Assembly (NCBI GenBank): GCA_035651755.1
Contig: DASRFA010000022.1
Span: forward strand, 6,712 to 70,711
DNA: 64,000 nucleotides
Reading direction: 5' to 3'
From: DASRFA01 sp035651755
GTDB lineage: Bacteria; Desulfobacterota; Binatia; UBA12015
Numbering within the stretch: position 1 is the first letter of the stretch; each line of letters opens with the position of its first letter. The notes beneath the pieces are model-generated. The model saw only the letters and a list, made by a program, of their open reading frames with translations. It was not told the origin of the DNA and searched no databases. A program made the translations under genes and the position numbers. Below, one piece after another: positions 8,342-17,099 of the stretch.

Positions 8342-9646
8342 ATGAGCGGTGCGACGGCGATAGCGAGCGTGCGAGCGCGCGAGGTGCTCGACTCGCGTGG
8401 CAAGCCGACCGTCGAAGCGGAGGTGCACCTCGCCGGCGGCGCCGTCGGCACCGCGATCGTTCCGAGCGGCGCGTCCACCGGCGCACACGAGGCGCTGGAG
8501 CTGCGTGACGGCGATCAGAAGCGCTATCGCGGCGCGGGCGTCCGGCGTGCGGTCGAGAACGTGCGCGGTCCGCTGGCGCGCGCGGTCGCCGGCCTCGACG
8601 CGCGCGATCAGAAGGCCGTCGACGGCGCGATGCTCGCGGCCGACGGGTCCCCGCTCAAGAAGACCCTCGGGGCGAACGCGATCCTCGCCGTGTCGATGGC
8701 GACCGCGCGCGCGGCCGCCGCGCACGAGCGGGTGCCCTTGTATCGCTGGCTCGGCGATCAGGACGGAAGCGACGCGACGCTCCTCCCGGTGCCGTTCATG
8801 AACGTCCTGAACGGAGGGCAGCACGCCGTCGGCGGCGTCGACTTCCAGGAGTTCATGCTCGCGCCGATCGGCCTCCCGACCTTCTCCGGCGCCGTGCGCG
8901 CGGGCAGCGAGTGCTACCACGCGCTGAAGGACATCCTGCACGAGCGCGGCCTCTCGGTCGGCGTCGGCGACGAGGGCGGATTCGCGCCCGCTCTCGCGCG
9001 CAACGAGGACGCGCCGGAGCTCCTCCTGCGCGCGATCGAGAGCGCCGGCTACCGCCCCGGCGAGGACGTCGTCCTCGCGCTCGACCCCGCCACCACCGAG
9101 CTCTACGACGACGGCGCGTACGCGCTCGCACGCACGACCGGCGAGCGGAAGTCGAGCGACGAGATGGTCGCGCTCTGGGAGAGCTGGTGCGGGCGGTTCC
9201 CGATCGTGTCGATCGAGGACGGGCTCGCCGAGGACGACTGGGCCGGCTGGGCGAAGCTGACGCAGCGGCTCGGCGAGCGGACGCTGCTCGTCGGCGACGA
9301 TCTTTTCGTGACGCAGAGGTCGCGCCTCGAGCGCGGCATCGCGGAGAAGGTCGCCAACGCGATCCTCATCAAGCTGAACCAAGTCGGCTCGGTGAGCGAG
9401 ACACTGGAGACGATCGCGACCGCGCGGAGAGCCGGCTACGGCCTCATGGTGTCGCACCGGTCGGGCGAGACCGAGGACGTCTTCATCGCGGACCTCGCGG
9501 TCGCGACCGCGGCGGCGCGCATCAAGACGGGCGCGCCCGCGCGCTCCGAGCGCGTCGCGAAGTACAACCAGCTGCTGCGCATCGAGGAGCAGCTGGGCGA
9601 TCGCGCCCGCTACGCGGGACGCGCCGGAGGCCGCGGGTCCCGCTAG
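8342..9646 (+). CDS. eno: Enolase
   Basis: A 434-residue phosphopyruvate hydratase that interconverts 2-phosphoglycerate and phosphoenolpyruvate in glycolysis. Clear family motifs occur in order: EVLDSRGKPTVE at the N-terminus, PSGASTGAHEA (catalytic loop), GVDFQEFM, VGDEGGFAP with the catalytic Glu region, SIEDGLAEDDW and LVGDDLFVT (Mg2+ ligands), AILIKLNQVGS (catalytic Lys) and SHRSGETED (substrate loop). Length is normal. ATG 8342 is five bases after GGGAGG; a GTG six bases upstream overlaps that ribosome-binding site. It stands alone on the plus strand between hsp20 and a convergent SnoaL-like gene. Confidence 0.97.
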   Translation: MSGATAIASVRAREVLDSRGKPTVEAEVHLAGGAVGTAIVPSGASTGAHEALELRDGDQKRYRGAGVRRAVENVRGPLARAVAGLDARDQKAVDGAMLAADGSPLKKTLGANAILAVSMATARAAAAHERVPLYRWLGDQDGSDATLLPVPFMNVLNGGQHAVGGVDFQEFMLAPIGLPTFSGAVRAGSECYHALKDILHERGLSVGVGDEGGFAPALARNEDAPELLLRAIESAGYRPGEDVVLALDPATTELYDDGAYALARTTGERKSSDEMVALWESWCGRFPIVSIEDGLAEDDWAGWAKLTQRLGERTLLVGDDLFVTQRSRLERGIAEKVANAILIKLNQVGSVSETLETIATARRAGYGLMVSHRSGETEDVFIADLAVATAAARIKTGAPARSERVAKYNQLLRIEEQLGDRARYAGRAGGRGSR

Positions 9647-9667
9647 GGCTGGCTTCGGCTGGGCGCT

Positions 9668-10138
9668 TCAGCTCTGCGGACGGCCGGCCTGCGCGGCGCG
9701 CGCCCTGCGCTCGGCGGTCCAGGAGTTCGCGGCCCAGCCGTCGAGGCGCGCGCGCCGGTGGCGGAAGAGCCAGCGGTCGCCGACGCGCGCGTAGACGTCG
9801 CGGTAGCGGCCCCAGTGGTCCGGGCCGCGGTCGGTGACGACGAAGAAGTAGGCGACGCCGCGCGCCTCGTCGCGGTTCACGACGTCGATCCGGTGGTTCG
9901 AGACGTGATGGCGGATGAGCGCGACCGGCGTCACCGACTTGAGGTCCGAGCCGGTGCCCGTCAGGAAGCCGCGGATCGCTTCCCGGCCGCGCGCCTCCGG
10001 AGCGTCGCCTCCGTGGAGCACGCCGTCCTCCGTGAAGAGGTCGAGGAGCTCGTCGAAGCGGCCGCCGTCGGCGAAGTGCGCGTAGGACGCGACCAGGTCC
10101 CGGATCTGCTCGCGCGCGATCAGCTCCCACGTCTCCAT
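9668..10138 (-). CDS. SnoaL-like (NTF2-fold) protein
   Basis: A 156-residue protein with the SnoaL-like pattern: an N-terminal helix (EQIRDLVASYAHFADGG), then FDELLDLFTEDGVLHGG, and later RDVYARVGDRWLFRHRRARL. The fold is a cone-shaped alpha+beta barrel used by ketosteroid isomerases, polyketide cyclases and many uncharacterised proteins; the reaction cannot be assigned. It lies 21 bp from the convergent eno stop and follows the molybdopterin oxidoreductase on the same strand, 76 bp downstream. Confidence 0.75.
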   Translation of the reverse strand: METWELIAREQIRDLVASYAHFADGGRFDELLDLFTEDGVLHGGDAPEARGREAIRGFLTGTGSDLKSVTPVALIRHHVSNHRIDVVNRDEARGVAYFFVVTDRGPDHWGRYRDVYARVGDRWLFRHRRARLDGWAANSWTAERRARAAQAGRPQS

Positions 10139-10214
10139 GCTGCCTCCTGGCCGGCTCGGCTTTCGCGGCGCGAGCAGTCGCGCGCCCGGACCGGCGCAGC
10201 GGCGTGGCGCGGTC

Positions 10215-12392
10215 TCATGCGGGGGCGATCGACACCGCGGTCGACTTGAATTCCGGCGTCGCCGAGTCGGGATCGCTCCGGCGCGGAACGAGCACGTTGG
10301 CCTCCGGATAGTACATCGCGACGTTGCCGGCCGGGAGCGGGGCGAACCGGACGACCGCGTTCAGCGCGCCGGTCGCGTTCGAGACCACCACGCGGCGATC
10401 GCGCGCGAGCCCGCGCGCGGTCGCGTCCTGCTCGTTCATCATCACCACGTCGCGGCGCTCGTTCCCGCGGTAGACGTCCTCTTCCTCGTAGACGACGGTA
10501 TTGAACTGACCTTCCGAGCGGATCGTCATGAGGCGAAGCTCGCCGTCGGCGAGCGGGAAGTCCGGCACGGCCGTCGGGGCGGCGCGGGCCTTCCCCGACG
10601 AGGTCGCGAAGGCGGGGCGGTGGATCGTTCGCCCGGCGATCTCGAACTCCGCGCGCGTCCGGTCGATCTCGCCGATCGCGTCGTATCCCGGCACGACGGC
10701 CGCAATCGCGGCGCGGATCGCCGCGTGGTCGCGCAGCGCGCCGAAATCGACCGGTCCGGCCGGCAGCACGCGGCCCGCGATCGTCGCGATGATCTCGGTC
10801 TCCGCGACGACCTCGCTCGTCGGCGGCGGGGCGCCGCCGTCGGAGAGCCGCACGTAGTTGAACATGCTCTCCTGGGTCGTGCACTGGCGCTCCTCGTCGC
10901 GCGCGAGGGCCGGGAGGACGAGGCAGGTGCGGCCGCGCCCGTGGACGTGGCCCTCGTTGAGCTTGGTCGCGACGTAGATCGTCGTGCCGATCCGGCGGAG
11001 CGCGGGACCGGCCCAGGCGCGATCCGGGGTCGCGGCGAAGAGATTGCCGCCGAGGAGGAGCGCGACGTCGATCTCGCCGCGCCCCGCCGCCTCCACCGAG
11101 GCGAGCGTGTGCAAGCCCGGCGCCGCCGGCAGGGAGACGCCGTAGAGCGATTCGAGCCGGCGCGCGAACTCCTCCTTCAACGCCGGGCTCACGCCGACCG
11201 ATCCGACGCCCTGGACGTTGCTGTGGCCGCGGATCGGCAGCAGGCCGGCGCCCGGTCGTCCGACCATCCCGCGCGCCAGCGCGAGGTTCACGATCGCCTG
11301 CACGTTGGCGACGCCGTGCGCGTGCTGGGTGATGCCCATCGCCCACGCGAAGACGGTCGCGCGCGAGGCGGCGAGCAGCTCGACCGCGCGCTCGACGTCC
11401 TCGGCCAGCACGCCCGCGGCATCGAGGAGGCGCTCGCGCGGCTCCGCGCGCACGTCGGCTGCGACGGAATCCCAGCCGTCGACGTACGTCGCGAGGAACG
11501 CGCGGTCGAGCGCGCCGCGCTCGAGGCAGCCGCGGAGCAGGAGCTTCAGCAGCGCGATGTCGCCGCCGACGTGCGGCTGGAGGTAGAGGTCGCTCACCTC
11601 CGAGCCGAAGAGCATGCTCTTCCAGTCCGACGGCACGCGGAAGCGCACGAGCCCGATCTCGCGCAGCGGGTTCACGACGATCACCTTGCCGCCGCGCCGG
11701 CGCAACTCGACCAGCTGGGTGATCAGGCGGGGGTGGTTCGACGCCGGGTTGGCGCCGATCACGACCGCGAGGTCGGCCTGCGCGAGGTCGTCGAGCCGGA
11801 CGGTCGCCGTGGCGGTTCCGAGCGCGCGCTGCAGCGCGACGCTCGACGCCTGGTGGCAGTAGTACGAGCAGTTGTTGACGTTGTTCGTGCCGAAGACGCG
11901 CGCGACGCACTGCAGGAGGAACGCCGCCTCGTTGCTGCTCCGCCCCGAGGAGTAGAAGAACGCGCGCTCCGGCCGGCACGCCGCGAGCGCCGACGAGGCG
12001 ACGTCGTACGCCTCGCGCCAATCGATCCGGCGGAAGCGCTCGTCGCCCTCGCGCCAGACGACCGGGAAGCCGAGCCTTCCGGCGTGCTCCAGCTCCCGCG
12101 CCGTCATGCGCTCGAGGTCAGCCACGGGATGGCGCGCGAAGAAATCCTCGTCGATCGGCGGCTGCATGTCGGCGGCCTGCGCCTGCACCGACTTCTTGCA
12201 GACCTCGGGGAAGCTGCCGTGCTCGTTCCGCATCCCGCCGCGCTGGCCGCCCATGCCGACCGCGCACGTCTTGCAGGCGTTGTGCGTGGCGAGGCGACGG
12301 GTGAGGCGCACGGCTCCGCCCGCCTCGCGCGCACGCGCGAGCGTGTAGCGGACGGCCGCCCATCCCCCGCCTGATCGTACCGGCTTCGCCAT
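10215..12392 (-). CDS. FdhF/YdeP-family molybdopterin oxidoreductase
   Basis: A 725-residue homologue of the FdhF/YdeP group, related to the catalytic subunit of formate dehydrogenases and binding bis-molybdopterin guanine dinucleotide. The N-terminal motif CKTCAVGMGGQRGGMRNE replaces the usual 4Fe-4S cysteine set. GTNNVNNCSYYCHQAS, VIGANPASNHPRL and VVNPLREIGLVRFR belong to the molybdopterin-binding core, and a GHVHGRGRTCLVLPALARDE segment with a C-terminal molydopterin dinucleotide-binding domain follows. YdeP-like proteins have been linked to acid resistance in enteric bacteria, but substrates are unknown. ATG 12392 is chosen over an upstream in-frame ATG because the family-like sequence begins there. 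No accessory iron-sulfur subunit or fdhD is adjacent. Confidence 0.85.
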   Translation of the reverse strand: MAKPVRSGGGWAAVRYTLARAREAGGAVRLTRRLATHNACKTCAVGMGGQRGGMRNEHGSFPEVCKKSVQAQAADMQPPIDEDFFARHPVADLERMTARELEHAGRLGFPVVWREGDERFRRIDWREAYDVASSALAACRPERAFFYSSGRSSNEAAFLLQCVARVFGTNNVNNCSYYCHQASSVALQRALGTATATVRLDDLAQADLAVVIGANPASNHPRLITQLVELRRRGGKVIVVNPLREIGLVRFRVPSDWKSMLFGSEVSDLYLQPHVGGDIALLKLLLRGCLERGALDRAFLATYVDGWDSVAADVRAEPRERLLDAAGVLAEDVERAVELLAASRATVFAWAMGITQHAHGVANVQAIVNLALARGMVGRPGAGLLPIRGHSNVQGVGSVGVSPALKEEFARRLESLYGVSLPAAPGLHTLASVEAAGRGEIDVALLLGGNLFAATPDRAWAGPALRRIGTTIYVATKLNEGHVHGRGRTCLVLPALARDEERQCTTQESMFNYVRLSDGGAPPPTSEVVAETEIIATIAGRVLPAGPVDFGALRDHAAIRAAIAAVVPGYDAIGEIDRTRAEFEIAGRTIHRPAFATSSGKARAAPTAVPDFPLADGELRLMTIRSEGQFNTVVYEEEDVYRGNERRDVVMMNEQDATARGLARDRRVVVSNATGALNAVVRFAPLPAGNVAMYYPEANVLVPRRSDPDSATPEFKSTAVSIAPA

Positions 12393-12531
12393 GACTGCTC
12401 GCCGGCACGAGTCGCGACCGGCGCAACATCGCACCTGGTAGCACATCGCTCGGCGGCCGCGTGCCGCGGTGCACCCTTGCGGGTGCGACCGCCGTTCGGC
12501 AGTTAAGAGAGATCATCGCGACGAGGTGGAG

Positions 12532-13392
12532 ATGCTGCGCCGGGTGATCGCCGTCTTGCTCCGAAGGGAAGCGCGGGCTGCGGCCGTCGCTCTCGCCGTC
12601 CTCGTCGGCGCAGCGCATCCGTGCGCGGCGCGCGCGGCGACGGGCCCGACCGGCCTCTCGCTCGCGTACGACGTCTACTACCTCGCGTTCCGCGTGCTCT
12701 CGGTCGAGTCGACGACCGTGGTCGAGCCCGCCGGCTATCGGACGAACAGCTTCATGCAGACGGTCGGGTTCATCGGAACGCTGTTCCCGTGGGAGTCGCG
12801 CTCGTCCGCCTTCGGGTCGATCGACGGCTCGCGTTTCGTCCCCGGCGAGTACCGCCTGCGGAGCCTGTTCCGCGGCCGGAACATCGAGGTCGATCTTCGC
12901 TACGCCGACGGCGGGCGCGTCGTGGAGCGCCTCGGCGGAGATCTCGGGACGGGCGAGCGGGCACCGATCCCCGAGGAGGAGCGCGAGAACACGCTCGACC
13001 CGCTGAGCGCCGCGGTGTCGCTCAGCCACGAGCTGGAGCGCACGGGCACGTGTGCGGTCACCCGCCGGGTCTTCGACGGCGTTCGCCGCTACGACCTCCA
13101 GTACGAGGACCTCGGCATGGTCGAGCTCGAGCCCGCGAGCGGCGACGGCTTCGGCGGACCGGCGCGGCTCTGCAAGGCGTCGGTCCGGCCGATCGGCGGC
13201 TTTCTCGTGTCGGGGGAAGGCGCCGGGGAGGCGCCGCACGGCGTGAGCGCGTGGCTCGGCCCGCCGCTTCCCGGCGCCGCGCCGGTCCCGCTTCGGCTCG
13301 ATCTCGAGGGCGCGCGCGGGACGCTGCACGCGTACCTCCAGCGCGCCGAGCCGACGGCCGGCGGCGCCGGCGACGCGGTCCGAACGGATTGA
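12532..13392 (+). CDS. Exported DUF3108-like protein
   Basis: A 286-residue protein with a signal peptide (residues ~1-38, Arg-rich start, Ala/Val/Leu core, ending near ARAATG). The mature part begins LSLAYDVYYLAFRVLSVEST and continues with YRTNSFMQTVGFIGTLFPWES and a DPLSAAVSL segment. This layout matches DUF3108 proteins, thought to be periplasmic or outer-membrane-associated beta proteins of unknown role. ATG 12532 follows GAGGTGGAG and sits directly before the signal peptide; 63 upstream in-frame bases are ignored. It is transcribed divergently from the molybdopterin enzyme. Confidence 0.7.
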   Translation: MLRRVIAVLLRREARAAAVALAVLVGAAHPCAARAATGPTGLSLAYDVYYLAFRVLSVESTTVVEPAGYRTNSFMQTVGFIGTLFPWESRSSAFGSIDGSRFVPGEYRLRSLFRGRNIEVDLRYADGGRVVERLGGDLGTGERAPIPEEERENTLDPLSAAVSLSHELERTGTCAVTRRVFDGVRRYDLQYEDLGMVELEPASGDGFGGPARLCKASVRPIGGFLVSGEGAGEAPHGVSAWLGPPLPGAAPVPLRLDLEGARGTLHAYLQRAEPTAGGAGDAVRTD

Positions 13393-13450
13393 CGGCGCGC
13401 CGGCCGCTCCGGCGCGCGCGCCGCGTCCGGCGGCGAGAAGGGAGTCGGGC

Positions 13451-13924
13451 GTGAACGTGGACGATCTGGCGCGCCGGGTCCGGGCGCTCGAGGACCGCGA
13501 GGCGATCCGCGAGTGCATCGCCCGCTACGCATTCCAGGTGGACTGCGGCGATCCTCCCGACTGGGCTTCCGTGTTCAGCGCCGACGTCGAGATGGAGGCC
13601 GGGAAGCTCGGCACGTCGCGCGGGCTCGCAGAGATCGAGCGCCGGTTCACGCGCGCCGAGCACCTCGACGCGATCCGCGACGGAAGCCAGCACTCGTACT
13701 CGAACCTCGTGGTCGAGCTCGGTCCGGGCAGCGACGAGGCGCGCGCGTGGGGCTACGCCTGCGTGCACGTCAAGCGCGACGGCGCGTGGACGCACCACAC
13801 CCTCGGCGTGAACCGCTGGCGGCTCCGGCGCGAATCGGCGGGCTGGCGGATCGTCGAGCGCCTGCGGCGGGAGGTCGGCGAAGGCGACTGGAAGCGCCTC
13901 ACCGCCGACGTCACGGGATCCTGA
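13451..13924 (+). CDS. SnoaL-like domain protein
   Basis: A 157-residue protein starting with GTG behind GGGAG. The N-terminal helix pattern (ALEDREAIRECIARYAFQVDCGD) and the following DWASVFSADVEMEAG are typical of SnoaL_4-like NTF2-fold proteins, often found with dehydratases or dioxygenases in aromatic or steroid catabolism. No catalytic residue set can be named with certainty. Its last 14 bases overlap the 3' end of the convergent PPK2-like gene. Confidence 0.7.
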   Translation: MNVDDLARRVRALEDREAIRECIARYAFQVDCGDPPDWASVFSADVEMEAGKLGTSRGLAEIERRFTRAEHLDAIRDGSQHSYSNLVVELGPGSDEARAWGYACVHVKRDGAWTHHTLGVNRWRLRRESAGWRIVERLRREVGEGDWKRLTADVTGS

Positions 13925-14714
13925 CGCGCTTCGGATCGTAGTCCGGCTTGGGGTAGCGGAGGCGCAGGCCCGAGAGCGTGCGCACGATCGCGTCGGCGAT
14001 GACGAGGTTCCGGTACCACTTCCTGTCGGCCGGGATGACGTACCAGGGCGCCCACGGCGCGCTGCAGCGACGGACGACGTCCTGATACGCGCGCATGTAC
14101 TGCGACCAGCGCGCACGCTCCGCGAGATCGCCGGGGTTGAACTTCCACTGCTTCTCGGGATCGCGCACGCGCGCGCGCATGCGCTCCTGCTGCTCCGCCT
14201 TGCTGATGTGGAGGAAGAACTTGAGCACGATCACGCCGTTGTCGGCGAGGTAGCGCTCGAACGCGTTGATCTCGTCGAATCGCCGCTTCCAGACCGCCGG
14301 AGGGACGAGGCCGTGCACCCGGACGACCAGCACGTCCTCGTAGTGCGAGCGGTTGAAGATCGCGACGTGGCCACGCGCCGGCACGCCGCGCCACGCGCGC
14401 CAGAGGTACGGGTGATCGAGCTCGTCCGCCGTGGGCTTCTTGAAGGGAGTGACGGACACGCCCTGCGGGTTCACTCCCGAGAACACGTGCTCGATCGTGC
14501 CGTCCTTGCCGCACGTGTCCATTCCCTGCAGGACGACGAGAAGCCCGTGGCGGCGATCGACGTAGAACCGCTCCTGCAGGCGCGCGAGGCGCTTCACGTC
14601 CTCTTCCAGCTTCGGCTCGGCGTCGTCGTGGTGGGCGTATTCGCCGGTGTCGTCGGGATCGACGTCGGCGATCCGGAAGCGCGCGCCGTTCACGATCCGG
14701 TAGCGATTGCTCAC
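13911..14714 (-). CDS. Polyphosphate kinase 2 (PPK2) family protein
   Basis: A 267-residue single-domain PPK2-family kinase, which transfers phosphate between polyphosphate and nucleotides. The Walker A segment is VVLQGMDTCGKDGTIEHV (about residues 60-77), the lid and Walker B region contain NRSHYEDVLVVRVHGLVP, and KFFLHISKAEQQERMRAR plus WKFNPGDLAERARWSQYM are family-typical. Direction (ATP use or ATP synthesis) cannot be decided. The GTG start at 14714 has GGAGGG just upstream and overlaps the pxpA stop codon by four bases (GTGA), so it is the last gene of the seven-gene operon beginning at the ALDH. Confidence 0.88.
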   Translation of the reverse strand: MSNRYRIVNGARFRIADVDPDDTGEYAHHDDAEPKLEEDVKRLARLQERFYVDRRHGLLVVLQGMDTCGKDGTIEHVFSGVNPQGVSVTPFKKPTADELDHPYLWRAWRGVPARGHVAIFNRSHYEDVLVVRVHGLVPPAVWKRRFDEINAFERYLADNGVIVLKFFLHISKAEQQERMRARVRDPEKQWKFNPGDLAERARWSQYMRAYQDVVRRCSAPWAPWYVIPADRKWYRNLVIADAIVRTLSGLRLRYPKPDYDPKRVRIP

Positions 14715-15505
14715 GTTCCCTCCACGAAGGGCGCGACCGCGATCCCGGCCGCCGCGAGGCGCTCGTGCGTCGTGCGCGCGATCGCGAGCGCGGCCGGCCC
14801 GTCGCCGTGGAGGCAGAGCGTCTCCGCGGCGATCGCGATCGTTCCGCCGTCCACGGTCGGCGCGCGGCCGTGGCATGCGATCGCGACCGCGCGCCGCGCC
14901 GCCTCCTCGGGATCCGAGAGGCACGCGCCCGGACGGTCGCGCGGCGCGAGCGCGCCGGAGGCGAGCAGCGCGCGGTCGACGAAGCCCTCCGCGACGGCGC
15001 GCACGCCCTCGCGGGACGCGACCGCGAGCGCGCGGGAGCCGGCGAGGAGCACGAGCGGCACTCCCGGGAGTGCCCCGCGTACCGCTCCGGCGATCGCCGC
15101 GGCGACGCCGTCGTCCTCCGCCGCCAGGTTGTAGAGAGCGCCGTGCGGCTTCACGAAGGAGACGCGGACGCCGGCCTCCGCGGCGAGCTGCACGAGGTGC
15201 TCGACCTGCTCCCGCACGAGCCCTGCGATCGCAGCGGGGTCGCGCGTCGCGACGCGGCGGCCGAACGACGCGCGGTCCGCGAACCCGGGGTGCGCGCCCA
15301 CGGCGACCGAGCGGGCGCGCGCGGCCTCGAGCGTCCGCCGGATGACGTCGTCGTCGCCGGCGTGGCCGCCGCACGCGACGCTCGCCGACGTCAGGTACGG
15401 GAAGAGGGCGGCGTCGTCGAAGCCCTCGCCGACGTCGGCGTTGAGGTCGATGGTCGCGCGCACCGCGGTTCGCTGCGGCGGCGCCGCACGCGCGGTCCCG
15501 CTCAC
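14711..15505 (-). CDS. pxpA: 5-oxoprolinase subunit PxpA
   Basis: A 264-residue LamB/YcsF-family protein, the PxpA subunit of the ATP-dependent bacterial 5-oxoprolinase (PxpABC), which opens 5-oxoproline (pyroglutamate) to glutamate. The N-terminal signature DLNADVGEGFDD and SVACGGHAGDDDVIRRT, followed by GAHPGFADRASFGRR and VSFVKPHGALYN, are all diagnostic. The GTG start at 15505 overlaps the pxpC stop by four bases, and its own stop overlaps the PPK2 start. Length is normal. Confidence 0.93.
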   Translation of the reverse strand: MSGTARAAPPQRTAVRATIDLNADVGEGFDDAALFPYLTSASVACGGHAGDDDVIRRTLEAARARSVAVGAHPGFADRASFGRRVATRDPAAIAGLVREQVEHLVQLAAEAGVRVSFVKPHGALYNLAAEDDGVAAAIAGAVRGALPGVPLVLLAGSRALAVASREGVRAVAEGFVDRALLASGALAPRDRPGACLSDPEEAARRAVAIACHGRAPTVDGGTIAIAAETLCLHGDGPAALAIARTTHERLAAAGIAVAPFVEGT

Positions 15506-16488
15506 GAGCGAGCCTCGCGCGGCGCCCCGAGCGACGCCGGCGGCAGCTCGTCGCGGCGCTGCCGGTCGGCGGCGACCGCATCGGCGAGCGGCACCGGCGC
15601 GAATCGGACGCGCCGACCCGGGACGAGGCGCGCGATCTCGCCGATGTCCGCGCGGATCACGAGCGCGGGCTTGGCGTACCCGCCGGTCACCGGGCGATCG
15701 GGCCCGAGCACGATCGCGTCGCCCGACGGCGGCATCTGCACGGCGCCGAGCGTCGTTCCCTCGGGCGGGATTCCCGCGACCCGCCCGACGCGGTCCGGGA
15801 TCGCCGGGTCGAGCGCCGTCAAGCGCACGCCGACGCGGTCGGATTCCGGCGCGACCGTCCAGAGCGTCGCGGCGAGCAGCGCGAGCGTGTCGCCCGGATG
15901 CAGATCGGCCTGCGGGCCCGCGACGATGCGGAGGGTCGCGACCTGGTCACGCGCGTCTCCGCGGCTCGGGTACTTCCATGGGCGGCGCGACGCCGGCGTC
16001 CCGATCGGGTCGCCGACGTCCAGGACGTCGCCCGCGCGGAGCGGGCGCCCGGCGAACCCCCCGAACCCGGCGTGCGCGCAGGTGGAGCGGCTTCCGAGCT
16101 TCGGCGGCACGGCGATCCCGCCGGCGAGCGCGAGCCAGGCGCGAGCGCCGCCGAGCGCGCCGACGTGCAGCGACTCGCCCGCGCGGAGCGCCGCCGGCTC
16201 GCCCGAGCGGCACCGGCGCGTCGCGCCGCCGTGGCTCCGCACCTCGCCCTCCGCCCCGACGACCGCGACCGCGACCTCGCGCGGCCCGTCGTTTCGCAGG
16301 TCCGGGCCCGCGAGCGTCAGCTCGAGCCCCGCGTCGTCGTCGCGGTTCCCGACGAGGCGATTCGCCGCGACGAGCGCGACCGCGTCGAAGGCGCCGCCGG
16401 GCGGGACTCCCCAGCGCGCGGCGTTCGTCCGCCCGAGATCCTCGACCGTCGTTCGCGAGCCGGGACGCAGCACCGCGATGCGCGTCAA
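15502..16488 (-). CDS. pxpC: 5-oxoprolinase subunit PxpC (biotin-dependent carboxyltransferase-like)
   Basis: A 328-residue PxpC/KipA-type protein, the partner of PxpB and PxpA in 5-oxoproline hydrolysis. The opening IAVLRPGSRTTVEDLGR and the segment WGVPPGGAFDAVALVAANRL are family hallmarks, with LELTLAGPDLR and RGDARDQVATLRIVAGPQ further on. The likely start is a TTG at 16488 that overlaps the pxpB stop (TTGA), giving a 4-base coupled junction like the others in this operon; the frame is open upstream but only as a shadow of pxpB. Confidence 0.92.
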   Translation of the reverse strand: MTRIAVLRPGSRTTVEDLGRTNAARWGVPPGGAFDAVALVAANRLVGNRDDDAGLELTLAGPDLRNDGPREVAVAVVGAEGEVRSHGGATRRCRSGEPAALRAGESLHVGALGGARAWLALAGGIAVPPKLGSRSTCAHAGFGGFAGRPLRAGDVLDVGDPIGTPASRRPWKYPSRGDARDQVATLRIVAGPQADLHPGDTLALLAATLWTVAPESDRVGVRLTALDPAIPDRVGRVAGIPPEGTTLGAVQMPPSGDAIVLGPDRPVTGGYAKPALVIRADIGEIARLVPGRRVRFAPVPLADAVAADRQRRDELPPASLGAPREARS

Positions 16489-17099
16489 GCGGGGACCATC
16501 CGGACGACGTCGCCAGGCTGGAGCAGGGCGGGGCGCTCGGCGTTCGGATCGAAGAGCGCGACGTCGGTGTGACCGAGCAGGTGCCAGCCGCCCGGCGACG
16601 CGGCGGGATAGATGCCCGTCCACTCGCCCCCGATCGCGACGCTCCCCGCCGGCACGCGCGGGCGCGGCGACGCCCGGCGCGGCATGCGGAGGGCGTCCGG
16701 AAGCCCGGCGAGGTACGCGAAGCCGGGCTGGAAGCCGACGAAGGCGACCCGGTAGCTCGCACCCGCGTGCAACGCGATCGCGTCCGCGACCGACAGCCCC
16801 GCGTGGCGCGCCAGCAAAGCGAGATCCTCGCCGTCGTAGCGGACCGGGACCGCGTGCGAGCGCGCATCGGCGGAGGACGCGGCGAGCTGCGCGCCCGCGA
16901 CGTCCTGCCATGCGGCGGCGAGCCAGCGCTCCTCCGCGTCCTCCGGCGGGTCGTGGAAGGCGACGAGCACGGTCGACGCTCCGGGCACGAGGTCGCGGAC
17001 CGCGGCGGGCGCGTCTCGGGAGAGGCGGGAGAGCGCCGCGAGAACGCCTTCCGGCGTGTCGAGCGGCAGCAGCCAGGCGCACTCGCCGACGCGCTTCAT
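16485..17099 (-). CDS. pxpB: 5-oxoprolinase subunit PxpB
   Basis: A 204-residue PxpB/KipI-type protein. Diagnostic parts are VPVRYDGEDLALLARHAGLS, FVGFQPGFAYLAGLP, PRPRVPAGSVAIGG and the end segment GWHLLGHTDVALFDP, the usual C-terminal core of the allophanate hydrolase subunit 1-like fold. The ATG at 17099 overlaps the stop of the upstream Coq4-like gene (ATGA), implying translational coupling. The order pxpB-pxpC-pxpA is a common arrangement for this enzyme. Confidence 0.93.
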   Translation of the reverse strand: MKRVGECAWLLPLDTPEGVLAALSRLSRDAPAAVRDLVPGASTVLVAFHDPPEDAEERWLAAAWQDVAGAQLAASSADARSHAVPVRYDGEDLALLARHAGLSVADAIALHAGASYRVAFVGFQPGFAYLAGLPDALRMPRRASPRPRVPAGSVAIGGEWTGIYPAASPGGWHLLGHTDVALFDPNAERPALLQPGDVVRMVPA

